Shown here piece after piece: positions 27,349 through 37,024 of a DNA stretch of 64,000 nt. This DNA is from UMGS1696 sp964621165 (GTDB taxonomy: Bacteria; Bacillota; Clostridia; Oscillospirales; CAG-272). The stretch covers positions 1-64,000 of the forward strand of contig CAZULC010000011.1 of the NCBI GenBank assembly GCA_964621165.1, read 5' to 3'. A program made the position numbers and the translations under genes. Position 1 is the stretch's first letter. Each line of letters begins with the position of its first letter. Under the pieces are notes generated by a model. The model saw only the letters and a list, made by a program, of their open reading frames with translations. It searched no databases and was not told the DNA's origin.

Positions 27349-27906
27349 TTAAGCTCTTTCGAGGTACTCGTTTGTTCTGGTGTCGATTCTGATCTTGTCG
27401 CCAGTGTTGATGAATAGGGGAACCCTGATGGTGGCGCCTGTCTCAACTGTAGCCGTCTTGGAAGCACCTGTTGCTGTGTCACCTCTAACGCCGGGCTCGC
27501 AGTCCGTGATTTCAAGCTCAACGAACATGGGGGGCTCTACCGCGAAGGGCTTGTCCTGATAGGAGTGAATCTTGCAGATCATCTCTTCCTTGACGAACTT
27601 GAAGTTGTCGCCGATGAGATCCTTGCCGATCGGAACCTGCTCGTAGGAGTCGAGATCCATGAAGTAGTAAAGGTCGCCGTCGCTGTACAGATACTGCATA
27701 TCCTTGCGGTCGATTCTCGCGTCGTTATATTTATCTGTGGGGGAGAATGTCTTTTCAACAACCGCGCCGGTGATAACGTTTCTCAGCTTTGTTCTGACAA
27801 ACGCCGCACCCTTGCCGGGCTTTACATGCTGGAACTCGATAACCTGCATTACCTGTCCGTCCATGTCGAATGTGATACCGTTTTTAAAATCGCCTGCTAC
27901 AACCAT
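27349..27906 (-). CDS. efp: Translation elongation factor P
   Basis: 185 aa, three beta-barrel domains of normal length. It helps ribosomes through polyproline stretches. The domain I modification loop reads [15 protein letters not shown], with Lys at the tip (K32-type position). Domain III ends in [17 protein letters not shown], a strong signature. It has its own promoter upstream (27983-28011). No modification enzyme gene is adjacent. Confidence 0.97.
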   Translation of the reverse strand: MVVAGDFKNGITFDMDGQVMQVIEFQHVKPGKGAAFVRTKLRNVITGAVVEKTFSPTDKYNDARIDRKDMQYLYSDGDLYYFMDLDSYEQVPIGKDLIGDNFKFVKEEMICKIHSYQDKPFAVEPPMFVELEITDCEPGVRGDTATGASKTATVETGATIRVPLFINTGDKIRIDTRTNEYLERA

Positions 27907-27982
27907 AGTAGTAATTATCCCTCGGATTTGCGGGATAAACTCCTTTCAAATGATATATGTGATTTGAATTCTAATACACCAT

Positions 27983-28011
27983 ATTGTACTATATTTTTCC
28001 GCATTTTGCAA
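27983..28011 (-). promoter_or_regulatory. Promoter of efp
   Basis: Minus strand TTGCAA (28006-28011), 17-bp spacer, TACAAT (27983-27988). Confidence 0.72.
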
Positions 28012-28062
28012 GTAGGGAAGAGGAAATTTTTGAAAAAAAACAGTAAAAATCTGCGCGTTTTT

Positions 28063-30723
28063 TCAGTCCGCCGCTGTATTTTTGCAGGATTTTTGGCCAA
28101 CGCGCCTTATTATGAGCTTCACAGCCTCCACTACTGGGATTACGCATGCGCCTAAAAGAGCCGCCGCGCCGTATTCGCGAAGTCCTACAGTGGTAAAGCT
28201 GAACGCCGCCGCAAGGGGTGGAATTTCGCATACCGCAGTTGTGAGGGCGAAGCCGACGAGGGTGGACAGATTGAGAGCTGCGTTCATTCCCTTCACCTGA
28301 AACAGGCTCTTGTCTCGTGAGCGCAGGTTGAAGCTGTGGAAAATCTCAGCAAGCGACAGGGTCAGAAACGCCATCGTTACGCCGTGGGATGACTGTGTGA
28401 AGCCAAAGGAGCCGAACTCGAACATGTGGCCGAATCCGTAGCTCAGCAGCACCAAAACCGAGATGAGCAGTCCCTGATATGCGACGTCAAACCCCAGCCC
28501 GCCGGAGAAAATGCCGTCACGGGAGCTTCTGGGAGCGCGCTTCATTATGTCCGCTTCAGCTTTCTCCATTCCGAGAGCCAGCGCGGGGAAGGTGTCGGTG
28601 ATAAGGTTTATCCATAACAAATGTACCGGTTCAAGTACCGTGAAGCCGAGAAGGGTGGCGATGAATATGGTGATGACCTCGCTCATGTTGGAGCCGAGAA
28701 GAAACTGGATTGCCTTTCTGATGTTGTCGTAAATCCGCCGTCCTTCCTCAACTGCGGAGACGATTGTGGCAAAGTTGTCGTCGGCGAGAACCATGTCAGC
28801 TACGTTTTTCGTCACGTCCGTACCAGTGATTCCCATGCCGATTCCAATGTCAGCGGACTTGATTGAAGGCGCGTCGTTTACACCGTCTCCGGTCATTGCG
28901 GTGACATAACCGGCCCGTCTCCACTGGTTGACTATGCGAGTCTTGTGTTCCGGCTGGACCCGGGCGTAAACCGAGATGTTCTTGAATTCCCGCTCAAAGG
29001 TTCTGTCGTCCATTTTGGCAAGCTCCGCTCCGGTGACGGCGTATTGACCTTCTTCGATTATGCCAAGCTCACGGGCGATTGCGGCGGCGGTGTTCTTGTG
29101 GTCACCTGTTATCATGATGGGACGGATCCCCGCGCTTCTGCACTCTTCTATTGCGTCCTTGACTTCGGGACGGATGGGGTCGATCATGCCCACAAGTCCG
29201 AGGAAGCACAGGCACGATTCGGCGGAGTCGGGGTTTGATAAATCCGGTATGGAGTTGGACTTTTTCGCTCCGGCTGCAAGTACACGCAAAGCCTTGTCAG
29301 CCAGACGCTTGTTTTCAGCCACAATTGAAGAGCGAAACTCATCCGTCATTGGCACGGCTTTTCCGTCAATCAGAACGGTCGTACAGCGGCTCAGAACCAC
29401 GTCGGGCGCGCCGGTTGTGTGCTGGACATAACTTTTGCCATAACGGTGTACGGTTGTCATGAGCTTTCGCATTGAGTCAAAGGGAATTTCAGCCACTCGG
29501 GGATGGTCTTCTTCCAGCCTGTATTTCGGAAAGCCTAACTTTGCCGCGTAGTCAACAACTGCCGTCTGGGTGGGGTCTCCGGTGGAAGCTGTCTGTCCTT
29601 CGATGAGTTTCGCGTCGGTGCAGAGGGCAAATGACTGGGCAAGTGCCGACTCGTCCGAGCCGTAATGCTCTACCACTGTCATTTTGTTTTGGGTGAGAGT
29701 TCCCGTTTTATCCGAGCAGATAATTTCGGTGCATCCGAGTGTTTCAACGGCGGTCAGGTGGCGGATTATGGCTTTTTTCTTCGACATAAGGGTCACGCCG
29801 ATGGACAGCACCATCGTTACCACAGCCGCAAGTCCTTCCGGAATCGCCGCCACAGCCAATGATACCGCAACCATGAATGTGTCAACGATATTATCGGCGG
29901 AAAAACCGCTCTTTATTAACTGCACGCCGAAAATTATCACGCATATGCCCAGCACCAGCCACGTCAGCACCTTCGAGAGCTGGTTCAGCTTGATTTGCAG
30001 GGGAGTTTCGCTGTCTTTGGCTTTGGTCAGGGCGTCGGCTATTTTTCCCATTTCCGTATCCATTGCCGTTGCGGTTACGACAATTGTACCACGTCCGTAG
30101 ACCGCGGAGCTTCCCATGTAAGCCATGTTTTTCCGGTCGCCGAGGGGAATGTCGTCCTCGCCCTTTTTCAGCGACAGCGCATCCATGATTTTGTTCACCG
30201 GAACCGACTCGCCGGTCAGAGCGGATTCCTCAACCTTGAGACTTGCAGCTTCGATGATTCGCCCGTCCGCTGGGATTGAGTCGCCGGCTTCAACGAAAAC
30301 TATGTCCCCGGGAACCACGTCCTCACTTTTGATAATCCTTGTCCCGCCGTCCCGCAGCACCTTTGAGGTTGAAGCTGACATCTCCTGCAGTGCGGCGATT
30401 GCGTTTTCGGCTTTGTTTTCCTGATACACCCCAAGGGTCGCGTTGATGAGGACAACTGCTAAAATGATGATTACGTCCGATGGTGACTCCCCTTCGACAA
30501 AGGCGAGAATTCCCGAAATCACGGCGGCGCAGATTAAGATGATGGTCATGGGTTCGGCAAGCTGTGCGAGAAAGCGGAGGACAAGCGGCTTCTTTTTGGC
30601 TTCCCTGAGCCGATTTTTGCCGTATTTTTCCAGCCTCTTCTCAGCTTCGGCCTGACTCAGTCCGCTTTTAGCTGACGACTGGGATGACAGGACTTCAATA
30701 GAGCCGGACAGGTATTCTTTCAT
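28063..30723 (-). CDS. Calcium-type P-type ATPase (P2A-like cation pump)
   Basis: 886 aa, full length. Phosphorylation motif DKTGTLT near residue 340, actuator TGES, hinge TGDGVNDAPSIKSADIGIG, and about ten membrane helices. M4 has AIPEGLAAVV (the Ca2+ pumps' PEGLP with Ala for Pro), M5 GSNMSEV, and M6 NLITDTFPALALG, the Asn/Asp pair that binds Ca2+ in SERCA-type pumps. It probably exports Ca2+ in exchange for H+. Monocistronic: promoter at 30793-30821. Confidence 0.92.
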   Translation of the reverse strand: MKEYLSGSIEVLSSQSSAKSGLSQAEAEKRLEKYGKNRLREAKKKPLVLRFLAQLAEPMTIILICAAVISGILAFVEGESPSDVIIILAVVLINATLGVYQENKAENAIAALQEMSASTSKVLRDGGTRIIKSEDVVPGDIVFVEAGDSIPADGRIIEAASLKVEESALTGESVPVNKIMDALSLKKGEDDIPLGDRKNMAYMGSSAVYGRGTIVVTATAMDTEMGKIADALTKAKDSETPLQIKLNQLSKVLTWLVLGICVIIFGVQLIKSGFSADNIVDTFMVAVSLAVAAIPEGLAAVVTMVLSIGVTLMSKKKAIIRHLTAVETLGCTEIICSDKTGTLTQNKMTVVEHYGSDESALAQSFALCTDAKLIEGQTASTGDPTQTAVVDYAAKLGFPKYRLEEDHPRVAEIPFDSMRKLMTTVHRYGKSYVQHTTGAPDVVLSRCTTVLIDGKAVPMTDEFRSSIVAENKRLADKALRVLAAGAKKSNSIPDLSNPDSAESCLCFLGLVGMIDPIRPEVKDAIEECRSAGIRPIMITGDHKNTAAAIARELGIIEEGQYAVTGAELAKMDDRTFEREFKNISVYARVQPEHKTRIVNQWRRAGYVTAMTGDGVNDAPSIKSADIGIGMGITGTDVTKNVADMVLADDNFATIVSAVEEGRRIYDNIRKAIQFLLGSNMSEVITIFIATLLGFTVLEPVHLLWINLITDTFPALALGMEKAEADIMKRAPRSSRDGIFSGGLGFDVAYQGLLISVLVLLSYGFGHMFEFGSFGFTQSSHGVTMAFLTLSLAEIFHSFNLRSRDKSLFQVKGMNAALNLSTLVGFALTTAVCEIPPLAAAFSFTTVGLREYGAAALLGACVIPVVEAVKLIIRRVGQKSCKNTAAD

Positions 30724-30792
30724 TAAAATTCTCCTTAAATAAAATTACCCGCGAATGACATTGTTAATACATTATCTGCCAAACACAGGTAT

Positions 30793-30821
30793 ATTATACA
30801 TTTTAATTATTGAGAAGTCAA
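30793..30821 (-). promoter_or_regulatory. Promoter of the P-type ATPase gene
   Basis: Minus strand TTGACT (30816-30821), 17-bp spacer, TATAAT (30793-30798), about 70 bp upstream of the start. Confidence 0.82.
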
Positions 30822-30880
30822 CAACTCTTTTGTATTCTAATAATATTTAACCCTGCCTTAATCTTTTGGTGGAAATAGGA

Positions 30881-32068
30881 TTACATCTGTCGCTTTACGC
30901 GCGTTTTCATGTAAAACAGGGAGCAGATTATCAGCGCCACCGGGAAGACCTCGCCGAAAATCAGGGCGGACTTTAGGTTATCCCCGAGAAGCGACGACGC
31001 CGCACCGATGAGTGTAGGACCACCACTGCACCCCAAATCCCCGCCGAGGGCCAAAATCGCAAACATCGCCACTCCGCCCTTGGAAAATTCCACTGAGGCA
31101 ATGCTGAACACTCCCGTCCAGAGAATGCCCACGGATAGACCGCACAGCGCACATCCAATCAGGGACAGCACAGGGGACGGCGAGAGGGAAGCGGCGGCGT
31201 AGGACAGCATGCACAAAAACCCGCTGGCGATAATGAACTTGAGAAGGTCGATTTTTTCAGCCATTTTCGAGTAGAACACCCGGGACGTACCCATGAGGAT
31301 TGAGAACATGCATGGTCCGGCGAGGTCTCCTACGGCTTTTGACACGTGAAGTCCGCTCTCGGCAAATGCGGAAGCCCACTGACTCATCCCCTGCTCGCAC
31401 GCCCCCGACGCTATCATCAGGATAAAGAACAGCCAGAATGTGCCGCTCGAGAAAAGCTGACGGAGAGTCATGCCCTCGCCCTCTTCCGTGAGGGAATAAA
31501 TCGGCACCCGGATGAACATGAGCATGTTGTACAGCGGAAGTAGTGACCACAGAACGGCGAGGATTCTCCATTTGTCGTGTCCTGCAACTTGCAGAAATAA
31601 GGTTGAGATGACAATCACCGCCACAGTTCCCCAGCAGTAGAAGGAGTGGAGCAGGCTCATGTGTGACGCTTTGTTGTCCGTGGGGCAGGCTTCTACAATA
31701 GGACTTATTAAAACCTCAATCAGCCCGCCGCCGACCGCGTAGAGGAAAACCGAAATCAAAAGTCCGGCGAATGGGTTCATGACAAAGGGCAGGACTGCCA
31801 TAGATACAAGTCCGGCGGCACAGAAGGCGTGAGCGGCAACAATGCAGACCCGGGTTCCGATTATGTCCACGAACTTAGCCGAAAGAAAGTCCACAGCCAG
31901 CTGTATGAGGAAGTTCAGGGTGATAAGAAGCGTGATTTTCGAAAGCGGAATGCCGAAGCTGTCCCGGAAAATTATGAACAGCAGTGGAGCCAAATTGTTG
32001 ACGATTGCCTGAGTGATGTAGCCGAGGTAGCAGGTAGTTATGGTGTTCTTGTATGTGAGCTTTTTCAT
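30881..32068 (-). CDS. Major facilitator superfamily transporter
   Basis: 395 aa from the ATG at 32068 (MKKLTYKNTITTCYLGYI), chosen because AAAGGTC lies at the right distance; an ATG five codons earlier is also open. Twelve hydrophobic segments in two halves are joined by a charged loop near residue 195. The pattern (AIVNNLAPLLFIIF, then LLITLNFLIQLAVD and GLIEVLISPIVE) resembles the sugar/fucose-permease-like MFS group common in Firmicutes. Substrate unknown. Confidence 0.85.
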   Translation of the reverse strand: MKKLTYKNTITTCYLGYITQAIVNNLAPLLFIIFRDSFGIPLSKITLLITLNFLIQLAVDFLSAKFVDIIGTRVCIVAAHAFCAAGLVSMAVLPFVMNPFAGLLISVFLYAVGGGLIEVLISPIVEACPTDNKASHMSLLHSFYCWGTVAVIVISTLFLQVAGHDKWRILAVLWSLLPLYNMLMFIRVPIYSLTEEGEGMTLRQLFSSGTFWLFFILMIASGACEQGMSQWASAFAESGLHVSKAVGDLAGPCMFSILMGTSRVFYSKMAEKIDLLKFIIASGFLCMLSYAAASLSPSPVLSLIGCALCGLSVGILWTGVFSIASVEFSKGGVAMFAILALGGDLGCSGGPTLIGAASSLLGDNLKSALIFGEVFPVALIICSLFYMKTRVKRQM

Positions 32069-32238
32069 TTGAAGACCTTTCATGTGGGTATATATAACAG
32101 TGTATGCAGGAATTTAAGTTGATGTGAGGCCGGTTATTTGCAGCGGGAGTCGTCATCAAGTTCGGTTTTGTCGAGGTGCTTTTCCATGAATTCCCCTTGA
32201 TTTCAGCAGCGCTGAAAATTCTATCCTTTAATATTATG

Positions 32239-32952
32239 TCAGATGATCCTTCCTGCGTAGTAGAATCTGCCGGGAACGGAGTTTGCGTATTCTTCCACAG
32301 GACCGCAGTAGAGCTGGGCGTCGGACAGGTGCAGGATTGTGCCGTCGAGGGCTTCCGAGTCGATTATCACCACGGCTGTTTTTCGCTCCCGGTTCAGGGC
32401 GTGAATCAGGCCGAACACCTCGTCCTTTGCGGCGGCGTCAAGTCCCTTCATCGGCTCGTCCAGTATCAGGAGCCGTTTTTGTCCGCACATTGCACGGGCA
32501 AGCAGCACACGTTGTTTCTGACCGCCGGACAGCTCGGAAAACCGCTTTTTCGCAAAGCTTTCGACTCCAAGCAGCTCCATGGCTTCCCGTGCGGCTTCCT
32601 TCTCACGCTTTGAGATGAAGAAACCGTGCATTCCTACGATACAGCCGGACATAACCAGATCCCGCACGGTACTTGAGAGGCTGATTTCTTCGTCCTGTGG
32701 AACAAAGCCTATTTCAGCACGGGTCAGTCCGTCGGGATACACAACCTCGCCTGTCACGGGCTTCACGTCTCCGAGCAGGGTTTTCGCGAACAGCGTCTTT
32801 CCGACTCCGCTGTGACCTACAACGCATATGTATTCCCCCTCGTGGACGGTCAGGTTTATGTCTGAGCAGAGCCGGATTTCGCCGGGACCAATCGTAACGT
32901 TTTTGCAGGATAAAATCGCTTTTCCTTCATTATCGTTAAAAGGGTGTGACAT
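32239..32952 (-). CDS. Orphan ABC transporter ATPase without H-loop histidine
   Basis: 237 aa from ATG 32952, after a perfect GAGGAGG; the frame upstream to 33030 is outside the gene. Walker A GHSGVGKT, signature LSGGQKQRVLLARA and Walker B LLILDEPMKGLD are intact, resembling the ZnuC/metal-importer type. The switch segment normally reading THD is DSE (VVIIDSEALDG), so the H-loop His that drives hydrolysis is missing. No permease or binding-protein gene is beside it (upstream is yitT, divergent; downstream MFS). It may have lost transport or serve another role. Confidence 0.8.
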   Translation of the reverse strand: MSHPFNDNEGKAILSCKNVTIGPGEIRLCSDINLTVHEGEYICVVGHSGVGKTLFAKTLLGDVKPVTGEVVYPDGLTRAEIGFVPQDEEISLSSTVRDLVMSGCIVGMHGFFISKREKEAAREAMELLGVESFAKKRFSELSGGQKQRVLLARAMCGQKRLLILDEPMKGLDAAAKDEVFGLIHALNRERKTAVVIIDSEALDGTILHLSDAQLYCGPVEEYANSVPGRFYYAGRII

Positions 32953-33122
32953 TCGTAGAAACCTCCTCTTCGGCTTTTCGGCCGCTTTTGATTCAATTAA
33001 ATTATAGCACAAAAGTGGAAATTTGTACATAATTCCGCGAAAAAAGACAAAATATTATTATTTGTCAGAATGTTGCATAAGTTGTTCTCATTCGGCGGAA
33101 ATATAGTTATTTAAATATCGAA

Positions 33123-33151
33123 TTGACAAAACAGTTTTATTGTGCTATGCT
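33123..33151 (+). promoter_or_regulatory. Promoter of yitT-like gene 1
   Basis: TTGACA at 33123-33128, 17-bp spacer, TATGCT at 33146-33151. Confidence 0.75.
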
Positions 33152-33210
33152 TTATTGGCTCCTGAAAAAGCTGAGTTTATAAAAAACAAAATTTTTTACG
33201 GTGAATCAAA

Positions 33211-34068
33211 ATGAATAAAAAGAAGATTCTCTCTGCAATTTCCGAATACGCGGTTCTGACAGCCGCCACGTTCCTTATGGCCTTCGGAATTTATGTGTTC
33301 CGTTTCCCCAACAACTTCTCCTTCGGCGGAGTCACGGGTATAGCCGTTGTGGTGGCAAAGTTCGCGCCTGTTTCCGCATCAACCATGACGTTTATTTTGA
33401 ATATATCCCTGCTGATTGTAGGGGTTATCGTCCTCGGAAAAGATTTCGGGCTGAAAACGGCTTACGTCACGGTTCTGCTGTCGGTGTTTCTCTCGCTGGC
33501 CGAGGTGATTTACCCCATGTCAGCCCCACTGACCGACGACCCGCTTATGGAATGCTTCTTCGCTGTGCTTCTCCCGTCCCTTGCTTCGGCGATTTTCTTC
33601 AACATGGGAGCGTCAAGCGGCGGTACTGACGTTATCGCTATGATTCTGAAAAAGTACACATCTGTCAACATTGGAACTGGACTGCTTCTCGCTGACTTCA
33701 TGGTGTCGGTTACGGCGTTCACGTTCGGTGTGAAGACGGGCCTGTTCTCTCTAATCGGCTGGCTTATGAAGAGCCTTGTAATAGACAGCGTAATCGAGTC
33801 CTTCAACCAGCACAAGGTGTTCACAATCATCAGCCACGACCCGGAGCCAATCAGCGAGTTCATCACCCACACCCTGAAACGAAGCGCCACAATTCAGGAG
33901 GGAATCGGAGCCTACACCCACGACAAACGTTACATAATCATCTCAATAATGTCCCGCGGACAGGCGGTTCAGCTCCGCAACTTCATCAAAAAGAACCAGC
34001 CCGACGCGTTTCTGTCAATCAGCAACTCCAGCGAAATCATAGGCCGCGGCTTCCGCAGTCACGTGTAA
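33211..34068 (+). CDS. YitT-family membrane protein (DUF161 + DUF2179)
   Basis: 285 aa. About five membrane helices with the family repeat GIYVFRFPNNFSFGGVTGIA and MGASSGGTDVIAMIL, then a soluble C-terminal DUF2179 domain (HKVFTIISHDPEPISEFI; SNSSEIIGRGF at the end). Function unknown across the family. A second, divergent family member starts at 63154. Transcribed alone, ending at a terminator. Confidence 0.92.
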   Translation: MNKKKILSAISEYAVLTAATFLMAFGIYVFRFPNNFSFGGVTGIAVVVAKFAPVSASTMTFILNISLLIVGVIVLGKDFGLKTAYVTVLLSVFLSLAEVIYPMSAPLTDDPLMECFFAVLLPSLASAIFFNMGASSGGTDVIAMILKKYTSVNIGTGLLLADFMVSVTAFTFGVKTGLFSLIGWLMKSLVIDSVIESFNQHKVFTIISHDPEPISEFITHTLKRSATIQEGIGAYTHDKRYIIISIMSRGQAVQLRNFIKKNQPDAFLSISNSSEIIGRGFRSHV

Positions 34069-34145
34069 GGGTGGAGTGGATTTTATAAAAATGCATAAAA
34101 ATCCTTGACAACACTTAATGCCATGGCAAAGTAACCTAAACAGCA

Positions 34146-34190
34146 AAAAGCCGCCGGAATCCTTCTTGGAAACTGACGGCTTATTTTTTA
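34146..34190. terminator. Terminator between yitT and the convergent unknown gene
   Basis: AAGCCG and CGGCTT close a hairpin, followed by ATTTTTTATT. Confidence 0.72.
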
Positions 34191-34210
34191 TTCATCCGGT
34201 TTGGATATGC

Positions 34211-35035
34211 CTATATCATTACCCCCGCTTTGTTTCGCTCTACCGTGTATGTGACCCCTCCGCATCCGCACAGGTAAATCACGTCGTCTTCAACCGACTT
34301 CAGCGACCAGTACCAGCCACCGTCTTTCGGGAAAGCACAGCTTCCTTCAACAAAGCACCGCTCATCCGGGATGTAATCCTTCAGCGTGTCCAGATTGTTC
34401 CCGATCATTCTGCATTCATGGGGTCTGATGCATGTGGTGGAGTGCATAGCCCAGCCTTTTTCGCAGTATCCGTTCTGTCCCACCCGGCAGTAGATTGTCT
34501 TGTTTTTATCGTTGTCGTAAACCGAGAACAGGATGGAGTACTTTTTCGTGTCGATTCCAACCACAAGCATACCCGGGTCAGAATAGTAGTACTTGCAGAT
34601 GTTCCACACAGCCATTTTTTCGGATAATGACTCAGGCTCGCCGTACTTTGATTTGTCGAAGTAGTCCTCTCCCGTCTCCTCAGCCAGTTCCAGTGAGAAC
34701 ACCGTGCCGTCGTACATTGTGTAGGTCATGCTTCCGCTGTCGTCTACACTGAAGCTGTCACCGTTGTGGGATTTTATTTCATCAGCTATGCCGTCGTCAT
34801 TGCACCGCACAGTACCGCTGTATATGTCCTTGCAGCAGTACAGGGATTCTTCACTGGTGTGATTGGAGTACTGCACAGCCTCACCTTTTCCGGAAACCTT
34901 GCCGACCACGCCGTCACTTTTGTAATTCAGCAGACTGACAATCCGTCCGTCAACCAGACGCAGGAACGCTATGTAAAACTCGTCCGCCACCGCCACCGTC
35001 GCGTCTTTGCCGCAGAAAATTCCGTTCATAATCAT
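34211..35035 (-). CDS. Hypothetical protein, no recognised domain
   Basis: 274 aa, apparently cytosolic: no signal peptide or membrane helix. It is rich in beta-type repeats (YKSDGVVGKVSGKGE; DSGSMTYTMYDGTVFSLEL) and in Cys (CC near residue 67, CGCGG near 260). The C-terminal WYWSLKSVEDDVIYLCGCGG may be a small beta sheet. It lies just downstream of the dead ABC exporters on the same strand, but is intact. I do not recognise the family. Confidence 0.7.
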   Translation of the reverse strand: MIMNGIFCGKDATVAVADEFYIAFLRLVDGRIVSLLNYKSDGVVGKVSGKGEAVQYSNHTSEESLYCCKDIYSGTVRCNDDGIADEIKSHNGDSFSVDDSGSMTYTMYDGTVFSLELAEETGEDYFDKSKYGEPESLSEKMAVWNICKYYYSDPGMLVVGIDTKKYSILFSVYDNDKNKTIYCRVGQNGYCEKGWAMHSTTCIRPHECRMIGNNLDTLKDYIPDERCFVEGSCAFPKDGGWYWSLKSVEDDVIYLCGCGGVTYTVERNKAGVMI

Positions 35036-35136
35036 CTCTCCCTTGGATTTTGATTTACATTTCCATTATACCATAATATCATCGATATTTCAACTGTTTT
35101 TAGTGCAATTCACTGTCAGGAAGCCTCGCTTTTTTC

Positions 35137-37013
35137 TTAATTTTCGTAATACTGCGCCTGAGCGTTCCACAATGACTGATACTTGCCGCCGCTTTCCACA
35201 AGCTCGTCGTGTGAACCCGCCTCAACTACCGCGCCGTGGTCGAACATCGCTATTTTGTCGCAGAAACGACAGGACGACATCCTGTGGGAGATGTAAATCG
35301 CGGTCTTGTCACCGACAATATCGTTGAACTTGGAGTAAATTTCGCTCTCCGTTATGGGGTCGAGGGCCGCTGTTGGCTCGTCAAGCATGATGAAAGCGCA
35401 GTCGCGGTAGAGGGAGCGGGCTATGGCTATCTTCTGTGCCTCACTGCAGGAGATGTTCACGCCCTTGCTTGTGCTGTCCTTGTAGAGCTGTGTGTCAAGT
35501 CCATCGGGCATGTCGGCGAGTTTTACCCCGAATCCGGCCTCAAGCAGGCATTTTTCCGCCTTTTCCCGTTCGTAGTGGGAGGAAGCCGCCACGTTTTTCC
35601 CGAGGGGAAGAGCGAGAAGGGAGTAATCTTGGAACACCACCGAGAAAATGTCCATGTAGTCTTTGTAGTTGTACTTTTTGATGTCGATGCCGTTGAGCAG
35701 GATTTCGCCTTCCGTAGGGTCGTAGAGCCGGCAGAGCAGCTTGATGAAGGTGGTTTTACCCGAGCCGTTCTCGCCCACAATCGCAAGCTTGGAGCCTATG
35801 GTGAACTTGAAGTTGAGGTGCTGCAGGGCGTAGGTTTTGGCGGCGGTGTACTTGAAGCTCACGTCCCGGAATTCGATTTCGTACTTCTTGTCCCGTCTCT
35901 TTTCCGTGGTGAGAGTCCCTTGGTACATCTTATTCGGCAGGTCGAGGTAGTCGAAAGCACGCTTCAGGTGTGGTGCGTTGTTGCGGATGTCGCCGAGAAG
36001 GAACACAAGACTGCCCACACCGCCCGAGAATGAGCTGACCGTGCTGATGTACTGGGTGATGGAACCCACGCCAAACGCACCAGCCCACACCTTCATCGCC
36101 ACAAAGACGTAGAGTATAATTGTGAACAGAGCGCCGTTTATGCTTGTCGAGGTTGAGATGAGTCCGGCCTTTTTGAGAGCCAGGCCCAAGCTGCTGGCCA
36201 TTCATTCATTCGCGAAGTTGTCGGTGATTACCGCTGTTTTTTTTATCCTGTCTGAACATGCGGATGTCAAGGGTACGTGAGTTTTGAGATATGCGCCAAC
36301 TGTAGAAGGAAAACTTGCGGTTTACAAAAGTCGTATCGCTTCCGCAGCTTGCCCACACCTCTTGAGCTTTGCTGTACAGCACCGGAGTGAGAAGGTAGAT
36401 CAGCATCAATACAACCATTGCCGTGATGATTACAAAGGGGTTGTCGAGAAATTTATACGCGGGGTTCATTGTCCTTGAAGTGAACAGGGTAATCGTCATG
36501 ACTGCCGCGCCTAAAATGCTGAATATCAGCTCAATAAAACGTTTGTAGTACGACTGCGTGCGACTCAGACCCCAGCCCATCCACATCCGGTAGTTTTGTA
36601 TTTCCTGCAGGGTTTGGATTTTCTCCGTATCTTCGCAGTCGGCGTAGTCCATGCTGATGTACTTCTGGGTGTAGAACCGTTCTTCCGCCTGATACATTCC
36701 GACGCATTTCACAGCGGATGTTTTGCCAATCACCACTCAAATAAGTCTGAGAACCGCTTCGGCTGCAAGGGAAATTATAACGAGCCGGATCAGCTCCTCA
36801 CAACGGCGCGGGCCTGCGAGTTCGTTGATGAGAAGGGCAGAGAGATATACTCCCATGTAAGGGTGAAGCGCGGTATATTGCGTTGATTTTCTCGAGTATG
36901 TACACCTCGGGGTAAGTCTTCATCCATAATTTAAGCGCGCGGATCTGCAGGGAAAAGGCTTCCTTGATTCCTATGGCATTATCGTCTTTTTTCTTTTTCA
37001 TTATTATGACCAT
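35137..37013 (-). pseudogene. Decayed ABC exporter (TM + ATPase), second of the pair
   Basis: A complete half-transporter of about 610 aa once stood here. N-terminal piece 36798-37013 (EVYILEKINAIYRA) shifts frame near 36870. The next part (SALLINELAG, then LRLI) meets TGA near 36737. The middle piece shifts in an A8 tract near 36242, and a TGA at 36202-36204 replaces the Trp of ANEWMASS. The ATPase domain follows: Walker A GENGSGKTT and Walker B FIMLDEPTAALDP are good. The signature reads ISCSEAQK instead of ISGGEAQK, losing both Gly. Five lesions: dead. It directly follows the first exporter. Confidence 0.92.
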
Positions 37014-37024
37014 TATATTAAAAA

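Noticed and set aside
35236..36033. 265-aa plus-strand open frame across the exporter ATPase domain
   Set aside because: Antisense to a recognisable ABC ATPase; no ribosome site or promoter; composition typical of a complementary frame.
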